The notes: generated by a model not told the origin, from the sequence alone. Positions 16,986-28,924 are shown, counted from the stretch's first letter. The stretch is 64,000 bases of DNA from Burkholderia sp. Bp9142 (GCF_003853415.1 NZ_QTPP01000033.1:23779-87778); one strand, 5' to 3'. Numbers and translations: made by a program.

Positions 16986-17390
16986 ATGGACGAAAACGCA
17001 GTCCGCGAATTGCTGGATCGCCTGCTGGCCCCGTGGGTCCGCTCGCTCGGTCTGGTCCCCGTATCGATCGGCGACGACAGCGTCACGATGCGCCTGCCGT
17101 TTTCCGGCGAATTCCGTCATTCCGGCGGCATCATCTGCGGCCAGGTGTTCACGGCCGCCGCCGACACGGCGATGGTGGTGGCGATCTCGGCCGCGCTCGG
17201 CGAGTTCCGGCCGATGACGACCGTGTCGCTGAACACGAACTTCATGCGTCCGGTGCGCAAGGGCGACGTGCTCGTCACCGCGCGCGTGCTGCGGATGGGC
17301 CGCAACCTGGTATTCGGCGAAGTCGAGCTGTTCGACGAGGACGGCACGATGGCCGTTCACGCGACGTCGACCTACGCGCTCGTCAGCTGA
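16986..17390 (+). CDS. PaaI-type hotdog thioesterase
   Basis: A 134-residue single-domain hotdog protein. The start at 16986 (MDENAVRELLDRLLAP) gives the usual family length. The motif HSGGIICGQVFTAAADTAMV (about residues 44-63) covers the family's active-site helix region, with Gly in place of the common His-Gly pair and an acidic Asp nearby. The later segment TVSLNTNFMRPVRKGDVLVT is highly typical. Such enzymes hydrolyse acyl- or aryl-CoA thioesters. The patatin-like gene starts 8 bases later, so the two are co-transcribed and may act together in lipid turnover. Confidence 0.85.
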   Translation: MDENAVRELLDRLLAPWVRSLGLVPVSIGDDSVTMRLPFSGEFRHSGGIICGQVFTAAADTAMVVAISAALGEFRPMTTVSLNTNFMRPVRKGDVLVTARVLRMGRNLVFGEVELFDEDGTMAVHATSTYALVS

Positions 17391-17398
17391 GCGGCGCG

Positions 17399-18265
17399 AT
17401 GTTCGACCAGATCGTCTTCGCGGGCGGCGGCAATCGCTGCTGGTGGCAGGCCGGCTTCTGGGACGTCGCGCAGCCGGCGCTCGGCTTGCGCCCGCGCGTG
17501 ATCGCCGGCATCTCGGCCGGCGCGGCGACCGCCTGCATGCTGTATACGCGCGACGCCGCCTGGGTGATGCGCTATTACGAGGAAGCGCTGCGCCACAATC
17601 GCAAGAACGCGTACTGGGGCAACCTGTTCGGGCGCGAGCCCGTGTTTCCGCATTACCGGATCTACCGTCAGGCGCTGCTCGACATCTACGGCGAGCCGTT
17701 CCGGCAGCTCGCCGACGCGCCGGAGATCCGCATCGGCGTATCGCACGTGCCGCGCTGGCTCGGCGCGCGCAGCGCGGTCGCCGCGGGCCTCGTCGCGTAC
17801 AACATCGAAAAGTACGTGCGCAAGACGCTGCACCCGACGCTCGGGCGCACGCTCGGCTTCCGGCCCGAGTTCGTGCGCGCGCAGGCCTGCACGAGCGTCG
17901 ACGAACTCGCCGACCTGATCCTGCAGTCGTCGTGCACGCCGCCGTTCACGCCGGTGCTGCGGCGCGGCGGCCGGCCGGTGCTCGACGGCGGGATGGTCGA
18001 CAACGTGCCGGTCGACGCGCTCGACCCGTCGCCGGGCGACGTGCTGGTGCTCGTCACGCGGCTGTATCCGCGTCCGCAGATGTTCACGGTCGCGCACGGC
18101 GACCAGCGGCGGCTCTATGTACAGCCGTCGAGCAAGGTGCCGATTTCGAGCTGGGATTACACGAGTCCGTCGCAGATGCGGCATGCATACGACCTCGGAC
18201 GGCGCGACGGCGAGCATTTCCTTGCGCGCGTCGACGCGATGACGGCCGGCCGTATGCCGGCCTGA
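17399..18265 (+). CDS. Patatin-like phospholipase
   Basis: A 288-residue patatin-domain lipase. The oxyanion loop is FAGGGNRCWWQAG (about residues 7-19), the nucleophile elbow is GISAGAATAC (Ser near 39), and the catalytic Asp is in LDGGMVDNVP (near 199), so the Ser-Asp dyad is complete. No signal peptide or membrane segment is seen, so the protein is cytoplasmic unless delivered by another route. It is coupled to the thioesterase gene upstream. Confidence 0.86.
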   Translation: MFDQIVFAGGGNRCWWQAGFWDVAQPALGLRPRVIAGISAGAATACMLYTRDAAWVMRYYEEALRHNRKNAYWGNLFGREPVFPHYRIYRQALLDIYGEPFRQLADAPEIRIGVSHVPRWLGARSAVAAGLVAYNIEKYVRKTLHPTLGRTLGFRPEFVRAQACTSVDELADLILQSSCTPPFTPVLRRGGRPVLDGGMVDNVPVDALDPSPGDVLVLVTRLYPRPQMFTVAHGDQRRLYVQPSSKVPISSWDYTSPSQMRHAYDLGRRDGEHFLARVDAMTAGRMPA

Positions 18266-18312
18266 AGGCGGGAGGCCGGCAGCAGGGCCGCGGCGAGTGC
18301 GGCCCGCGCTGG

Positions 18313-19326
18313 TCAGCGCACGCGGCGCGGCGTCAGCGCTTCCGGGTTGACGACGCTCGACAGGTCGCCCTGGTCGAACGCGAGGATGTTCTGGAACGCC
18401 GCGCTGAAATAGAGTTCGTAGCTTTCGCGTTCGACGTAGCCGATGTGCGGCGTGCAGATCACGTTTTCCATCCGCAGCAGGCTGTAGCCCTGCAGGATCG
18501 GCTCGCTTTCGAACACGTCGATCGCGACCATCCCCGGACGGTTGTGCGACAGCGCGTTGACGAGCGCGTTTTCCTCGAGCAGCTCCGCGCGGCTCGTGTT
18601 GACGAGCAGCGACGTCGGCTTCATCCGCATCAGGTCTTCCTGCTTGACGATCCCGCGCGTGTCGTCGTGCATGCGCAGGTGCAGCGACAGCACATCGCTC
18701 TGCTCGAACAGCGCTTCGCGGCTCTCGGCGGCCGTGTAGCCGTCGGCGCGCGCGGCCTCGAGGGAATGCTCGCGGCCCCAGATCAGCACGTTCATCCCGA
18801 ATGCCTTGCCGTAGCCGGCGACCAGCCGGCCGATCTTGCCGTAGCCCCAGATGCCGAGCGTCTGGCCGCGCAGCACCTGGCCGAGGCCGAAGTTCGGCGG
18901 CAGCGCCGACGTCTTCAGGCCCGACTGTTGCCAGGCACCCTGCTTCAGGTTCGCGACGTATTGCGGAATGCGGCGCTGGGCGGCCATCACGAGCGCCCAG
19001 GTCAGTTCGGCCGGCGCGACCGGCGAACCGGTGCCCTCGAGCACCGCGATGCCGCGGTCGGTACACGCTTCGAGGTCGATGTGACTCGAGATGCGGCCGG
19101 TCTGGCTGATCATGCGCAGGTTCGGCAGCTTGGCGAGCAGTTGCGACGAAATCGGCGTGCGTTCGCGAATCAGCACGAGCGCCTCGACTTCCGCGAGACG
19201 GCTCGCGAGTTGCCCCAGGCCGCGTACCGTGTTGTTGAAGACCTTCACGTCGTGCTCGGCGAGCATCTCGAAGCAGTTCAGCTTGCGGACAGCGTCCTGG
19301 TAGTCGTCGAGGATGGCAATTTTCAT
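18313..19326 (-). CDS. D-isomer-specific 2-hydroxyacid dehydrogenase family protein
   Basis: A 337-residue NAD(H)-dependent dehydrogenase related to SerA/PdxB/hydroxypyruvate reductase. The nucleotide-binding motif GIWGYGKIGRLVAGYGKAFG is near residues 150-169. The catalytic Arg region is LVNTSRAELLEE (near 235-246), and the active-site His is in CTPHIGYVERESYE (near 283-296). The start at 19326 (MKIAILDDYQDAV) matches relatives. It lacks the C-terminal ACT domain of biosynthetic SerA. It is divergent from a LysR regulator, which probably controls it. The substrate is not predictable. Confidence 0.87.
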   Translation of the reverse strand: MKIAILDDYQDAVRKLNCFEMLAEHDVKVFNNTVRGLGQLASRLAEVEALVLIRERTPISSQLLAKLPNLRMISQTGRISSHIDLEACTDRGIAVLEGTGSPVAPAELTWALVMAAQRRIPQYVANLKQGAWQQSGLKTSALPPNFGLGQVLRGQTLGIWGYGKIGRLVAGYGKAFGMNVLIWGREHSLEAARADGYTAAESREALFEQSDVLSLHLRMHDDTRGIVKQEDLMRMKPTSLLVNTSRAELLEENALVNALSHNRPGMVAIDVFESEPILQGYSLLRMENVICTPHIGYVERESYELYFSAAFQNILAFDQGDLSSVVNPEALTPRRVR

Positions 19327-19752
19327 GGTCAGCGGGAATCGCGCGTTGAAAGCGGCGGTGGCGGCGGCGCACGTCGCGCACCCATCCCGCCCGGCCGGGG
19401 CCGACATGATGCTACGTCGGCGCACGTCGTGGTGTCTTTTTAACAGGTTGTTACGCTCCGCCGCAATCGGCGCCGGCCTGACCTCGCGCCGCTCCCGTGC
19501 GGGGCGGCGGGGTGCGCTGCCGTGTTGCATCAAACACGTCCTTCCTGATTCAGCCGCTTACCGGACGAGGTTCACCCAATTGTTGCTCCAATCAGAATAA
19601 TTGGATCATCTGTTCGCAATGAGTGAGGATTTTTGACTATTTTTATCGTCAACCGGCGCCTTGTTGAGCAACTCTGCATCATTTCCGCTGTCGTAGGAGA
19701 ATTACGCATTTGCTTCAACTTTTTGAAGTTGTAACAGCGGCAGGAGTCGTTT
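19327..19752. promoter_or_regulatory. Divergent regulatory region, 2-hydroxyacid dehydrogenase / LysR
   Basis: This 426-base non-coding stretch becomes distinctly AT-rich from about 19570. It holds two inverted repeats. CCAATT (19576-19581) and AATTGG (19599-19604) have a further CCAAT between them. A perfect palindromic pair, CAACTT (19716-19721) and AAGTTG (19726-19731), lies 22 bases before the LysR start. Either could be a LysR site or an mRNA hairpin. No certain -35/-10 pair was fixed and no gene was seen. Confidence 0.55.
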
Positions 19753-20802
19753 ATGGATCATTTGCAGTCGATGCGCGTGTTCGTCAAGGTTGCGGATCTC
19801 GGCAGTTTCGCGCGGGCCGCGAGTGCAATGGATATCTCCAACGCGGTCGCGACGCGTCACGTCGCCGATCTGGAAGGCCGGCTCGGCACGCGGTTGCTGA
19901 ACCGCACCACGCGCAGCCTTTCGCTGACGGAGTCGGGCCAGGTCTATCTGGAGCGGGCGCGCCAGATTCTCGATGAGCTCGAGGATGTCGAGCAGATGGT
20001 CGTCGCGCGCAATCACGAGCCGGTCGGCACGTTGCGCATCGTCGCGCCGGTCGTGTTCGGCCTGCACAACCTTGCCCCCGTCCTGCAGTCGTACACGGAG
20101 AATTTCCCGAAAGTGGTGCCGGATCTGACGCTGGTCGACCGCCAGGTCGATCTCGTCGAGGAAGGTTTCGACGTCGGCATCGTCGTCACGCGCCAGATGC
20201 GCAGCGCGAGCATCGTCACACGGCGGCTGACCACGGGCTGCATGACCGTGTGCGCGACGCCGAGCTACCTGGAAAAGCATGGCGTGCCGACCCACCCGGA
20301 ACAGCTCGCCGAGCACCCGGCCCTGAGCCTGCCGACCGAATACTGGGGCGACGAGCGCGTGTTCACGGGGCCGGACGGCGAAGTGCGCGTGCGCCCGACC
20401 AACTTGATCGTCGCGAACAACACCGCGATGCTGCGCCAGTTTGCGCTGCTCGGGATGGGCATCGCGATCCTGCCGAGCTACCTGATCGGCAGCGACATCG
20501 CGCGCGGCGCGCTGGTGCGGCTGCTGCCGGATTTCCGGTTGCCGCAGGTCGAGATCAACATCGCGTATCCGAGCCGGCGCCATCTGCCCGCGAAGGTGCG
20601 CACGTTCATCGATCACCTCGTCGAGTATTTCAGCCACTCGACCGACGCGACGATGGGCGAGCAGTGGGCCGCGCAGGGTGCGACGCCTGCGCCGATCGGC
20701 GTCGAGATGCGTGCCGAGCCGGCCGAATCGACCGACCCGAACCTGCAGCCGCGTCTCGCGCGTTCACCGCGCGCGCGCGTCGCGGTGCCGTCGCCGCTGT
20801 AA
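19753..20802 (+). CDS. LysR-family transcriptional regulator
   Basis: A 349-residue LysR regulator, about 45 residues longer than usual because of a C-terminal tail (from about residue 300) rich in Ala, Pro and Arg. The HTH is near residues 18-40 (SFARAASAMDISNAVATRHV), with the typical continuation LGTRLLNRTTRSLSLTESG. The effector domain follows and includes GMGIAILPSYLIG near 234-246. It resembles the DmlR/AaeR-like subgroup. It is divergent from the 2-hydroxyacid dehydrogenase gene and ends at a strong bidirectional terminator shared with topB. Confidence 0.88.
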   Translation: MDHLQSMRVFVKVADLGSFARAASAMDISNAVATRHVADLEGRLGTRLLNRTTRSLSLTESGQVYLERARQILDELEDVEQMVVARNHEPVGTLRIVAPVVFGLHNLAPVLQSYTENFPKVVPDLTLVDRQVDLVEEGFDVGIVVTRQMRSASIVTRRLTTGCMTVCATPSYLEKHGVPTHPEQLAEHPALSLPTEYWGDERVFTGPDGEVRVRPTNLIVANNTAMLRQFALLGMGIAILPSYLIGSDIARGALVRLLPDFRLPQVEINIAYPSRRHLPAKVRTFIDHLVEYFSHSTDATMGEQWAAQGATPAPIGVEMRAEPAESTDPNLQPRLARSPRARVAVPSPL

Positions 20803-20837
20803 CGGCGCGGCGGCCGCGCGCCGACACGGCCCGCGCC

Positions 20838-20876
20838 AAAAAAAACGCGGATCGAGCGATCGATCCGCGTTTTTTT
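20838..20876. terminator. Bidirectional terminator between LysR and topB
   Basis: An A-tract, then ACGCGGATCG pairing with CGATCCGCGT across a short loop, then a T-tract. This is a strong intrinsic terminator in both directions and fits the two convergent genes. Confidence 0.93.
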
Positions 20877-20930
20877 ATTGCCGTTCGACCGGCGTGCAAT
20901 GCGCCGGGGAAGCCCCCGGCGGCCGGGGCG

Positions 20931-23528
<2,598 letters not shown>

Positions 23529-23722
23529 GACAGGTGTGTGTTGGTAGACCGGGTTCGCCGGTGTGGGTCCCTTTTACGACGGCTTTATAGCACAAGCCGC
23601 GGCGACGGCGGCTCGGCGTGTAAAAAGCGGCTCATCATAGAGGGGGGGCGCAACGGCGGCAAGCGCCCGGCGCGGCGGCGCGCGCAACGGCGCGAAAAGC
23701 CGCCGTTCGGCCGGTGCGCGCC

Positions 23723-24103
23723 TTACGCCTCGACGTTCAGGATGTTGCGCAATTTCGGTGCGTGCGGCGAGCCGGGCACCGCGCTCAGGTCGGACAGCAT
23801 CCGCTCGACGATCGCCGCGTGCGGCAGCACCGTGCCGAAGAAGCGCGCGGTGTTCGCGTCCTCGATCAGGATCGTCGGGAAATTCTCGACGTCGAGATCG
23901 TCGAGCCGGTCGGCATGGGTTTCGATGTCGATCCACGCGAAGCAGGCGTCGGGATGGGCGTCGGCGAGCTGGTCGAAGGCTGTTCGGTAGTCGCGGCAGG
24001 TGCCGCACCACTCGGCGCACAGGCAGGCGACCAGCAGCGTGTCGGGATCGGCGAGGCGCTCGGCGATCCGATCGGCATCGGTGTCGAGATTCAGCGCGGG
24101 CAT
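23723..24103 (-). CDS. Thioredoxin-family protein
   Basis: A 126-residue cytoplasmic thioredoxin-fold protein. The redox motif is WCGTC (Cys33 and Cys36), and the cis-proline stretch is ENFPTILIED (near residue 77). The CGTC dipeptide differs from thioredoxin's CGPC, so its redox potential probably differs. No signal peptide. The start overlaps the end of dprA by 13 bases, implying translational coupling with dprA on the minus strand. Its partner is unknown. Confidence 0.87.
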   Translation of the reverse strand: MPALNLDTDADRIAERLADPDTLLVACLCAEWCGTCRDYRTAFDQLADAHPDACFAWIDIETHADRLDDLDVENFPTILIEDANTARFFGTVLPHAAIVERMLSDLSAVPGSPHAPKLRNILNVEA

Positions 24104-25413
24104 GGAATTCCTTGGGTATCGTCGGCGGCACGGCCGCCCCTAGCGGGGGAATGTAGCACGCCGGACGGGGGCGGGGTGGGCGCCGCGTCAAGCCGCGCGA
24201 AGCGTCCGCCGGGCACGCTCGCGACACGGCCGGCCAGTTCGAGCGCGAGCAGCGCACGGTGCAGCACGTCGTCGGACAGGCCGCTGTGCTCGGCGAGCCA
24301 CTCGTAGGTAACGGGGCCGTATCCCAGTGCGGCGAGCACTGACCGTTCGGCCGGGTTGTCGGGTGGCGCGTCGTCGATTCCGGCCGGTGCGGCGACGGGA
24401 ACGGTGGAGTTCGTCTTCGCGACGGGCTCGCCCGTGCGTTGCCCCGCGGGGGCTGCGTCGCCGTTATCGGGGCACGAACCCGAATTCGTCGTGGCGTGGA
24501 TGGCGAGCGCCGCCGGTTCGCCCAATCCGTATTCCTCGAGCACGTCGAGCGGCGTCGCGGCGAGCTTCGCGCCGTCGCGGATCAGCGCATGGCAGCCCTG
24601 CGCGAGCGGTGCGTGGATCGAGCCCGGCATCGCGAACACGTCGCGGCCCAGTTCGTTCGCGAGCCGCGCGGTGATCAGCGAGCCGGAGCGCGGCGCGGCT
24701 TCGACGACGAGCGCGCCGAGCGCGAGCGCGGCGATCAGCCGGTTGCGCTGCGGGAAGTGCGACGCCCGCGCGGGCGTGCCGAGCGGCCATTCGGACACGA
24801 TCGCGCCGCGCGCGGCGATCTCGTGCGCGAGCGTGCGGTGCCGCGCCGGATAGACGAGATCGGCGCCCGTCGCGATCACCGCGACCGTGCTGGCGCGGCC
24901 ATCGAGCCCGCCGCGATGCGCGGCGCCGTCGATGCCGAGCGCGAGGCCGGAGACGATCGCGAGCCCCGCATCGGACAGCGCGTGCGCGAAGCGCGTCGCG
25001 TCGGCGAGCCCTTGCGGCGTCGCGTGGCGGCTGCCGACCACGGCAAGGCCGCGTGCGTGCAGCAGGTCGAGCCGGCCCTTTACATATAGCAGCGCCGGCG
25101 GATCGTGCAGGTCGCGCAGCCGCGGCGGATAGGCGGGATCGGTGAGCGTGACGATCGCGTTGCCCGGTGCATCGAGCCATGCGAGCGCGTCGTCGGTGCG
25201 CATGTCGAGGTCGTCCCGCTCGCTGGCGCGCACCGCCCGCGCGGCGGCGGCGCTGCTTGCCGCGCTGATGGCCTGGTCGGACGCGCGCAGCAGCGCCGCC
25301 GGCGAGCCGAATGCATCGAGCAGCGCGTGCAGCACGGCGGGGGCAAGGCCCGGCGCATGCGCGAGCTGCAGCCACGCGCGCAGCGCGGAGGTGGTCAGCG
25401 CTTGCGGTGACAT
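24091..25413 (-). CDS. dprA: DNA-processing protein DprA (Smf)
   Basis: A 440-residue DprA that loads RecA on incoming single-stranded DNA during natural transformation. The start at 25413 (MSPQALTTSALRAW) has a GAGGGGAA ribosome site; the frame is open upstream but has no other good start. The Rossmann-like core is visible as GSRHATPQGLADATRFA, VSGLALGIDGAAHRG, SHFPQRNRLIAALA and SGSLITARLA (about residues 130-290). The C-terminal winged-helix domain (YEWLAEHSGLSDDVLHRALL) is present after a Pro/Ala-rich linker (about residues 320-370) that is longer than usual. It is divergent from def, as in many proteobacteria. Confidence 0.95.
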   Translation of the reverse strand: MSPQALTTSALRAWLQLAHAPGLAPAVLHALLDAFGSPAALLRASDQAISAASSAAAARAVRASERDDLDMRTDDALAWLDAPGNAIVTLTDPAYPPRLRDLHDPPALLYVKGRLDLLHARGLAVVGSRHATPQGLADATRFAHALSDAGLAIVSGLALGIDGAAHRGGLDGRASTVAVIATGADLVYPARHRTLAHEIAARGAIVSEWPLGTPARASHFPQRNRLIAALALGALVVEAAPRSGSLITARLANELGRDVFAMPGSIHAPLAQGCHALIRDGAKLAATPLDVLEEYGLGEPAALAIHATTNSGSCPDNGDAAPAGQRTGEPVAKTNSTVPVAAPAGIDDAPPDNPAERSVLAALGYGPVTYEWLAEHSGLSDDVLHRALLALELAGRVASVPGGRFARLDAAPTPPPSGVLHSPARGGRAADDTQGIPCPR

Positions 25414-25643
25414 GAGGTTCCCCTCGAATGCGACGGCCAGCGAACCGCGTGGCGCCATGATAAAATTTTCATCATCCGAAATACTCGACAGGGCCGCGCG
25501 CACCGGCGTCCGGCCAATTGCAGGAGGCATGACCCGCGGCGTTGACATGCCGCGCGTCCGCCTCATCTTCATTGCATCCCGGCGGCGGCGCCAGCCGGCC
25601 GGATGGCCGATGCGGCGCGCTGCTCCACCGAATACCGAACACC
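25414..25643. promoter_or_regulatory. Divergent dprA / def intergenic region
   Basis: This 230-base gap must carry promoters for dprA (minus) and def-fmt (plus). An AT-rich near-palindrome, ATGATAAAATTTTCATCAT, lies near 25457-25475. No firm promoter was assigned. Confidence 0.45.
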
Positions 25644-26147
25644 ATGGCTTTGCTGAACATTCTTCATTACCCCGACAAGCGGCTGCACAAGGTCGCCAAG
25701 CCCGTCGACAAGGTCGACGACCGGATCCGCAAGCTCGTCGCCGACATGGCCGAAACCATGTACGCAGCGCCCGGCATCGGCCTTGCGGCGACGCAGGTCG
25801 ACGTGCACGAGCGCGTGATCGTGATCGACGTCTCCGAGGAGAAGAACGAGCTGCGCGCGTTCATCAACCCCGAGCTCATCTGGTCGAGCGACGTGAAGCA
25901 GGTCTACGAGGAGGGCTGCCTGTCGGTGCCCGGGATCTACGACGAGGTCGAGCGTCCGGACCACGTGCGCGTGCGTGCACTCAACGAGCACGGCGAGACC
26001 TTCGAACTCGACTGCGAGGGCCTCCTGGCCGTGTGCGTGCAGCACGAGATGGATCACCTGATGGGGCGCGTGTTCGTCGAATACCTGTCGCCGCTGAAGC
26101 AGACCCGCATCAAGACGAAGATGAAGAAACTCGAACGCGCGATGTGA
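25644..26147 (+). CDS. def: Peptide deformylase
   Basis: A 167-residue metallohydrolase that removes the N-formyl group from new proteins. All three family motifs are intact: GIGLAATQ (residues 46-53), EGCLSVPG (near 89-96, metal-binding Cys) and QHEMDHLMG (near 133-141, two metal-binding His and the catalytic Glu). The ATG at 25644 gives the standard length. fmt follows 34 bases later, the classical def-fmt pair that adds and removes the formyl group. Confidence 0.97.
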   Translation: MALLNILHYPDKRLHKVAKPVDKVDDRIRKLVADMAETMYAAPGIGLAATQVDVHERVIVIDVSEEKNELRAFINPELIWSSDVKQVYEEGCLSVPGIYDEVERPDHVRVRALNEHGETFELDCEGLLAVCVQHEMDHLMGRVFVEYLSPLKQTRIKTKMKKLERAM

Positions 26148-26181
26148 CGCGCGTGCGCCAAGCCCGACCCCGAACGCTTTC

Positions 26182-27165
26182 ATGACCCATACGTTGCGCG
26201 TGATTTTTGCCGGCACGCCGGAATTCGCCGCGGCCGCACTCGCCGCGATCCACGAGGCCGGTTTTCCGGTGCCGCTCGTGCTCACCCAGCCCGATCGCCC
26301 TGCCGGGCGCGGGATGAAATTGCAGGCGAGCGCGGTGAAGCGCTATGCCGTCGAGCACGGGATGCCCGTCGCGCAGCCGCCGTCGCTGCGCCGCGCGGGC
26401 AAGTACCCGGCGGAGGCGGCCGACGCGATCGAGCGCCTGCGCACGACCCCGCACGACGTGATGGTGGTCGCCGCGTACGGCCTGCTGCTGCCGCAGGAAG
26501 TGCTCGACATTCCGCGCGCCGGCTGCATCAACATCCACGCGTCGCTGCTGCCGCGCTGGCGCGGCGCCGCGCCGATCCACCGCGCGATCGAGGCCGGTGA
26601 CGCCGAGACGGGCGTCACGCTGATGCAGATGGACGTCGGCCTCGACACCGGCGCGATGATCGAGGAAGCGCGCCTCGCGATCGCGCCCGACGATACGACC
26701 GCCACGCTGCACGACCGGCTGGCCGCCGACGGCGCGCGGCTGATCGTCGACGCACTCGTGCGGCTCGAGCGCGACGGCATGCTGCCTGCCACGCCGCAGC
26801 CGGCCGACGGCGTGACCTATGCGGAAAAGATCGGCAAGCACGAAGCGGCGCTCGACTGGCGCAAGCCGGCCGCCGTGCTCGCGCGCCAGGTGCGTGCGTT
26901 CGACCCGTTCCCGGGCGGCGTCGCGACGCTCGACGGCGCGGCGATCAAGCTGTGGGCAGCCGAGCCCGTGGCGGCGCGCGGCGACGCGGCGCCCGGCACG
27001 ATCGTCGAGGCGGCGTCGGAAGGCGTGATCGTCGCGTGCGGCAGCGGCGCGCTGCGCGTCACGCAACTGCAGAAGCCGGGCGGCAAGCGGCTGCCCGCGC
27101 GCGAATTCCTGGCAGGCTCGCCGCTCGTCGCGGGCCAGCGCTTCGGGTTGCCCGACGGGACTTGA
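26182..27165 (+). CDS. fmt: Methionyl-tRNA formyltransferase
   Basis: A 327-residue enzyme that transfers formyl from 10-formyl-tetrahydrofolate to initiator Met-tRNA. The N-terminal catalytic domain shows FAGTPEFAAAAL (near residue 9), the folate-binding signature NIHASLLPRWRGAAPIHRAI (about 113-132, with catalytic Asn and His) and GVTLMQMDVGLDTG with the catalytic Asp. The C-terminal OB-fold begins near residue 210. Second gene of the def-fmt operon. Confidence 0.97.
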   Translation: MTHTLRVIFAGTPEFAAAALAAIHEAGFPVPLVLTQPDRPAGRGMKLQASAVKRYAVEHGMPVAQPPSLRRAGKYPAEAADAIERLRTTPHDVMVVAAYGLLLPQEVLDIPRAGCINIHASLLPRWRGAAPIHRAIEAGDAETGVTLMQMDVGLDTGAMIEEARLAIAPDDTTATLHDRLAADGARLIVDALVRLERDGMLPATPQPADGVTYAEKIGKHEAALDWRKPAAVLARQVRAFDPFPGGVATLDGAAIKLWAAEPVAARGDAAPGTIVEAASEGVIVACGSGALRVTQLQKPGGKRLPAREFLAGSPLVAGQRFGLPDGT

Positions 27166-27275
27166 GCGTGATTCGACACGGCCTGCCGGCTGCACGCAAT
27201 CGGCCGGACGGCCGAGTCGCGCGGCGCGGCAGGCGCGCGTAGAATTTCCCTGCGCTTTCCGGTTTCGAGGTTTTC

Positions 27276-27914
27276 ATGCTTGGCATCACCCATTTCGGCT
27301 TCTTCGTACTCGCGGTTTTCCTGCTGAACGTCACGCCCGGCCCCGATACGGCGTACATCGTCGGCCGCAGTGTCGCGCAGGGCCGCGGCGCGGGGCTGAT
27401 GTCGGCGCTCGGCATCTCGGCCGGCTGCTGCGTGCACGCGCTCGCGTGTGCATTCGGCCTGACCGCGCTGCTCGCGGCGTCGGCCGCCGCGTTCACGGTG
27501 ATCAAGCTTGCCGGTGCCGCTTACCTGATCTACCTCGGCGTGCGCATGCTTCTCACGAAGCAGGCCGCCGCGGCAGGCGCGCAGGCGGCGCAGGCCACGG
27601 CCGCGAAGCCGCTGCGCCAGCTGTTCGTGCAGGGTTTCTGGACCAACGTGCTGAATCCGAAGGTCGTGCTGTTCTTCGTGTCGTTCTTCCCGCAGTTCGT
27701 GTCGGCCGACAGTCCGCACAAGGCGCTGGCGTTCCTGGCCCTCGGCGCGGTGTTCGTCGTGATGAGCACGATCTGGACCGGCATCGTTGCATGGGTCGCG
27801 GGCAGCGTCACGCAGTGCTTTTCCGGCAAGCCGGGCGTCAGGAAGTGGCTCGACCGCACGGTCGGCAGCGCGTTCGTCGGTCTCGGGCTGCGGCTCGCGG
27901 CGGCGCAGCGCTGA
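27276..27914 (+). CDS. LysE/RhtB-family amino-acid exporter
   Basis: A 212-residue inner-membrane exporter with about six membrane segments. The LysE-family N-terminus (FLLNVTPGPDTAYIVGRSVAQG, near residues 14-35; the NxTPGPD motif is diagnostic) and the central QGFWTNVLNPKVVLFFVSFF (near 121-140) are both present. Members export amino acids such as threonine, homoserine or lysine, but the substrate cannot be predicted. Separated from fmt by 110 bases, so it may have its own promoter. Confidence 0.9.
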   Translation: MLGITHFGFFVLAVFLLNVTPGPDTAYIVGRSVAQGRGAGLMSALGISAGCCVHALACAFGLTALLAASAAAFTVIKLAGAAYLIYLGVRMLLTKQAAAAGAQAAQATAAKPLRQLFVQGFWTNVLNPKVVLFFVSFFPQFVSADSPHKALAFLALGAVFVVMSTIWTGIVAWVAGSVTQCFSGKPGVRKWLDRTVGSAFVGLGLRLAAAQR

Positions 27915-28013
27915 AATTGAATTTTTCCGGCAAGACCTTATCTAACAAATCACTTACAATTTTCCGCTGTGCACGGTGATGTGCGGCGGGTCCCCTGAGG
28001 ATAAGGAGTGGGT

Positions 28014-28871
28014 ATGTTCAATTGGGTCAAAACGGCGATGCTGATGGCCGGGATCACGGCCCTGTTCATCGTGATCGGCGGCATGATCGGCGGTTCGCGC
28101 GGCATGACGATCGCGCTGCTGTTCGCGCTCGGCATGAATTTCTTCTCGTACTGGTTCTCCGACAAGATGGTGCTGCGCATGTACAACGCGCAGGAAGTCG
28201 ACGAGAACACGGCGCCGCAGTTCTACCGGATGGTGCGCGAGCTCGCCACCCGCGCGAACCTGCCGATGCCGCGCGTCTACCTGATCAACGAGGACGCGCC
28301 GAACGCGTTCGCCACGGGCCGCAATCCGGAACACGCGGCAGTCGCCGCGACGACGGGCATCCTGCGCGTGCTGTCCGAGCGCGAGATGCGCGGCGTGATG
28401 GCGCACGAACTCGCGCACGTGAAGCACCGCGACATCCTGATCTCGACGATCACCGCGACGATGGCGGGCGCGATTTCGGCGCTGGCCAACTTCGCGATGT
28501 TCTTCGGCGGCCGCGACGAGAACGGTCGCCCGGCCAATCCGATCGCGGGGATTGCGGTCGCGCTGCTGGCGCCGATCGCAGGCGCCTTGATCCAGATGGC
28601 GATCTCGCGGGCGCGCGAGTTCGAGGCCGACCGCGGCGGCGCGCAGATCTCCGGCGATCCGCAGTCGCTCGCCACCGCGCTCGACAAGATCCATCGCTAT
28701 GCGGCGGGCATCCCGTTCCAGGCTGCCGAAGCGCATCCGGCCACCGCGCAGATGATGATCATGAACCCGCTGCACGGCGGCGGCCTGCAGAACCTGTTCT
28801 CCACGCACCCGGCGACCGAGGAGCGCATCGCGCGCCTGATGGAGATGGCGCGTACCGGCCGCTTCGACTAA
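28014..28871 (+). CDS. htpX: Membrane zinc metalloprotease HtpX
   Basis: A 285-residue M48B inner-membrane protease involved in quality control of membrane proteins. Two N-terminal membrane segments (about residues 5-25 and 30-50) precede the zinc motif HELAH in MAHELAHVKHRDIL (near 130). The third ligand is in REFEADRGGAQISG (near 203). Two further hydrophobic segments lie between them. The ATG at 28014 is preceded by AAGGAG; the GTG at 28008 is too close to that site. The length is standard. Confidence 0.96.
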   Translation: MFNWVKTAMLMAGITALFIVIGGMIGGSRGMTIALLFALGMNFFSYWFSDKMVLRMYNAQEVDENTAPQFYRMVRELATRANLPMPRVYLINEDAPNAFATGRNPEHAAVAATTGILRVLSEREMRGVMAHELAHVKHRDILISTITATMAGAISALANFAMFFGGRDENGRPANPIAGIAVALLAPIAGALIQMAISRAREFEADRGGAQISGDPQSLATALDKIHRYAAGIPFQAAEAHPATAQMMIMNPLHGGGLQNLFSTHPATEERIARLMEMARTGRFD

Positions 28872-28900
28872 GTCGCGTCGCACTCGCCACATCGCCCCGC

Positions 28901-28924
28901 ACGCCCCGCGCTGCGGGGTGTTTC
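28901..28924 (+). terminator. Probable terminator after htpX
   Basis: CCCCGC and GCGGGG pair across a 3-base loop and are followed by TGTTTC. It is 30 bases past the htpX stop. The stem is short and the T-tract poor, so this is moderate evidence. Confidence 0.5.
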
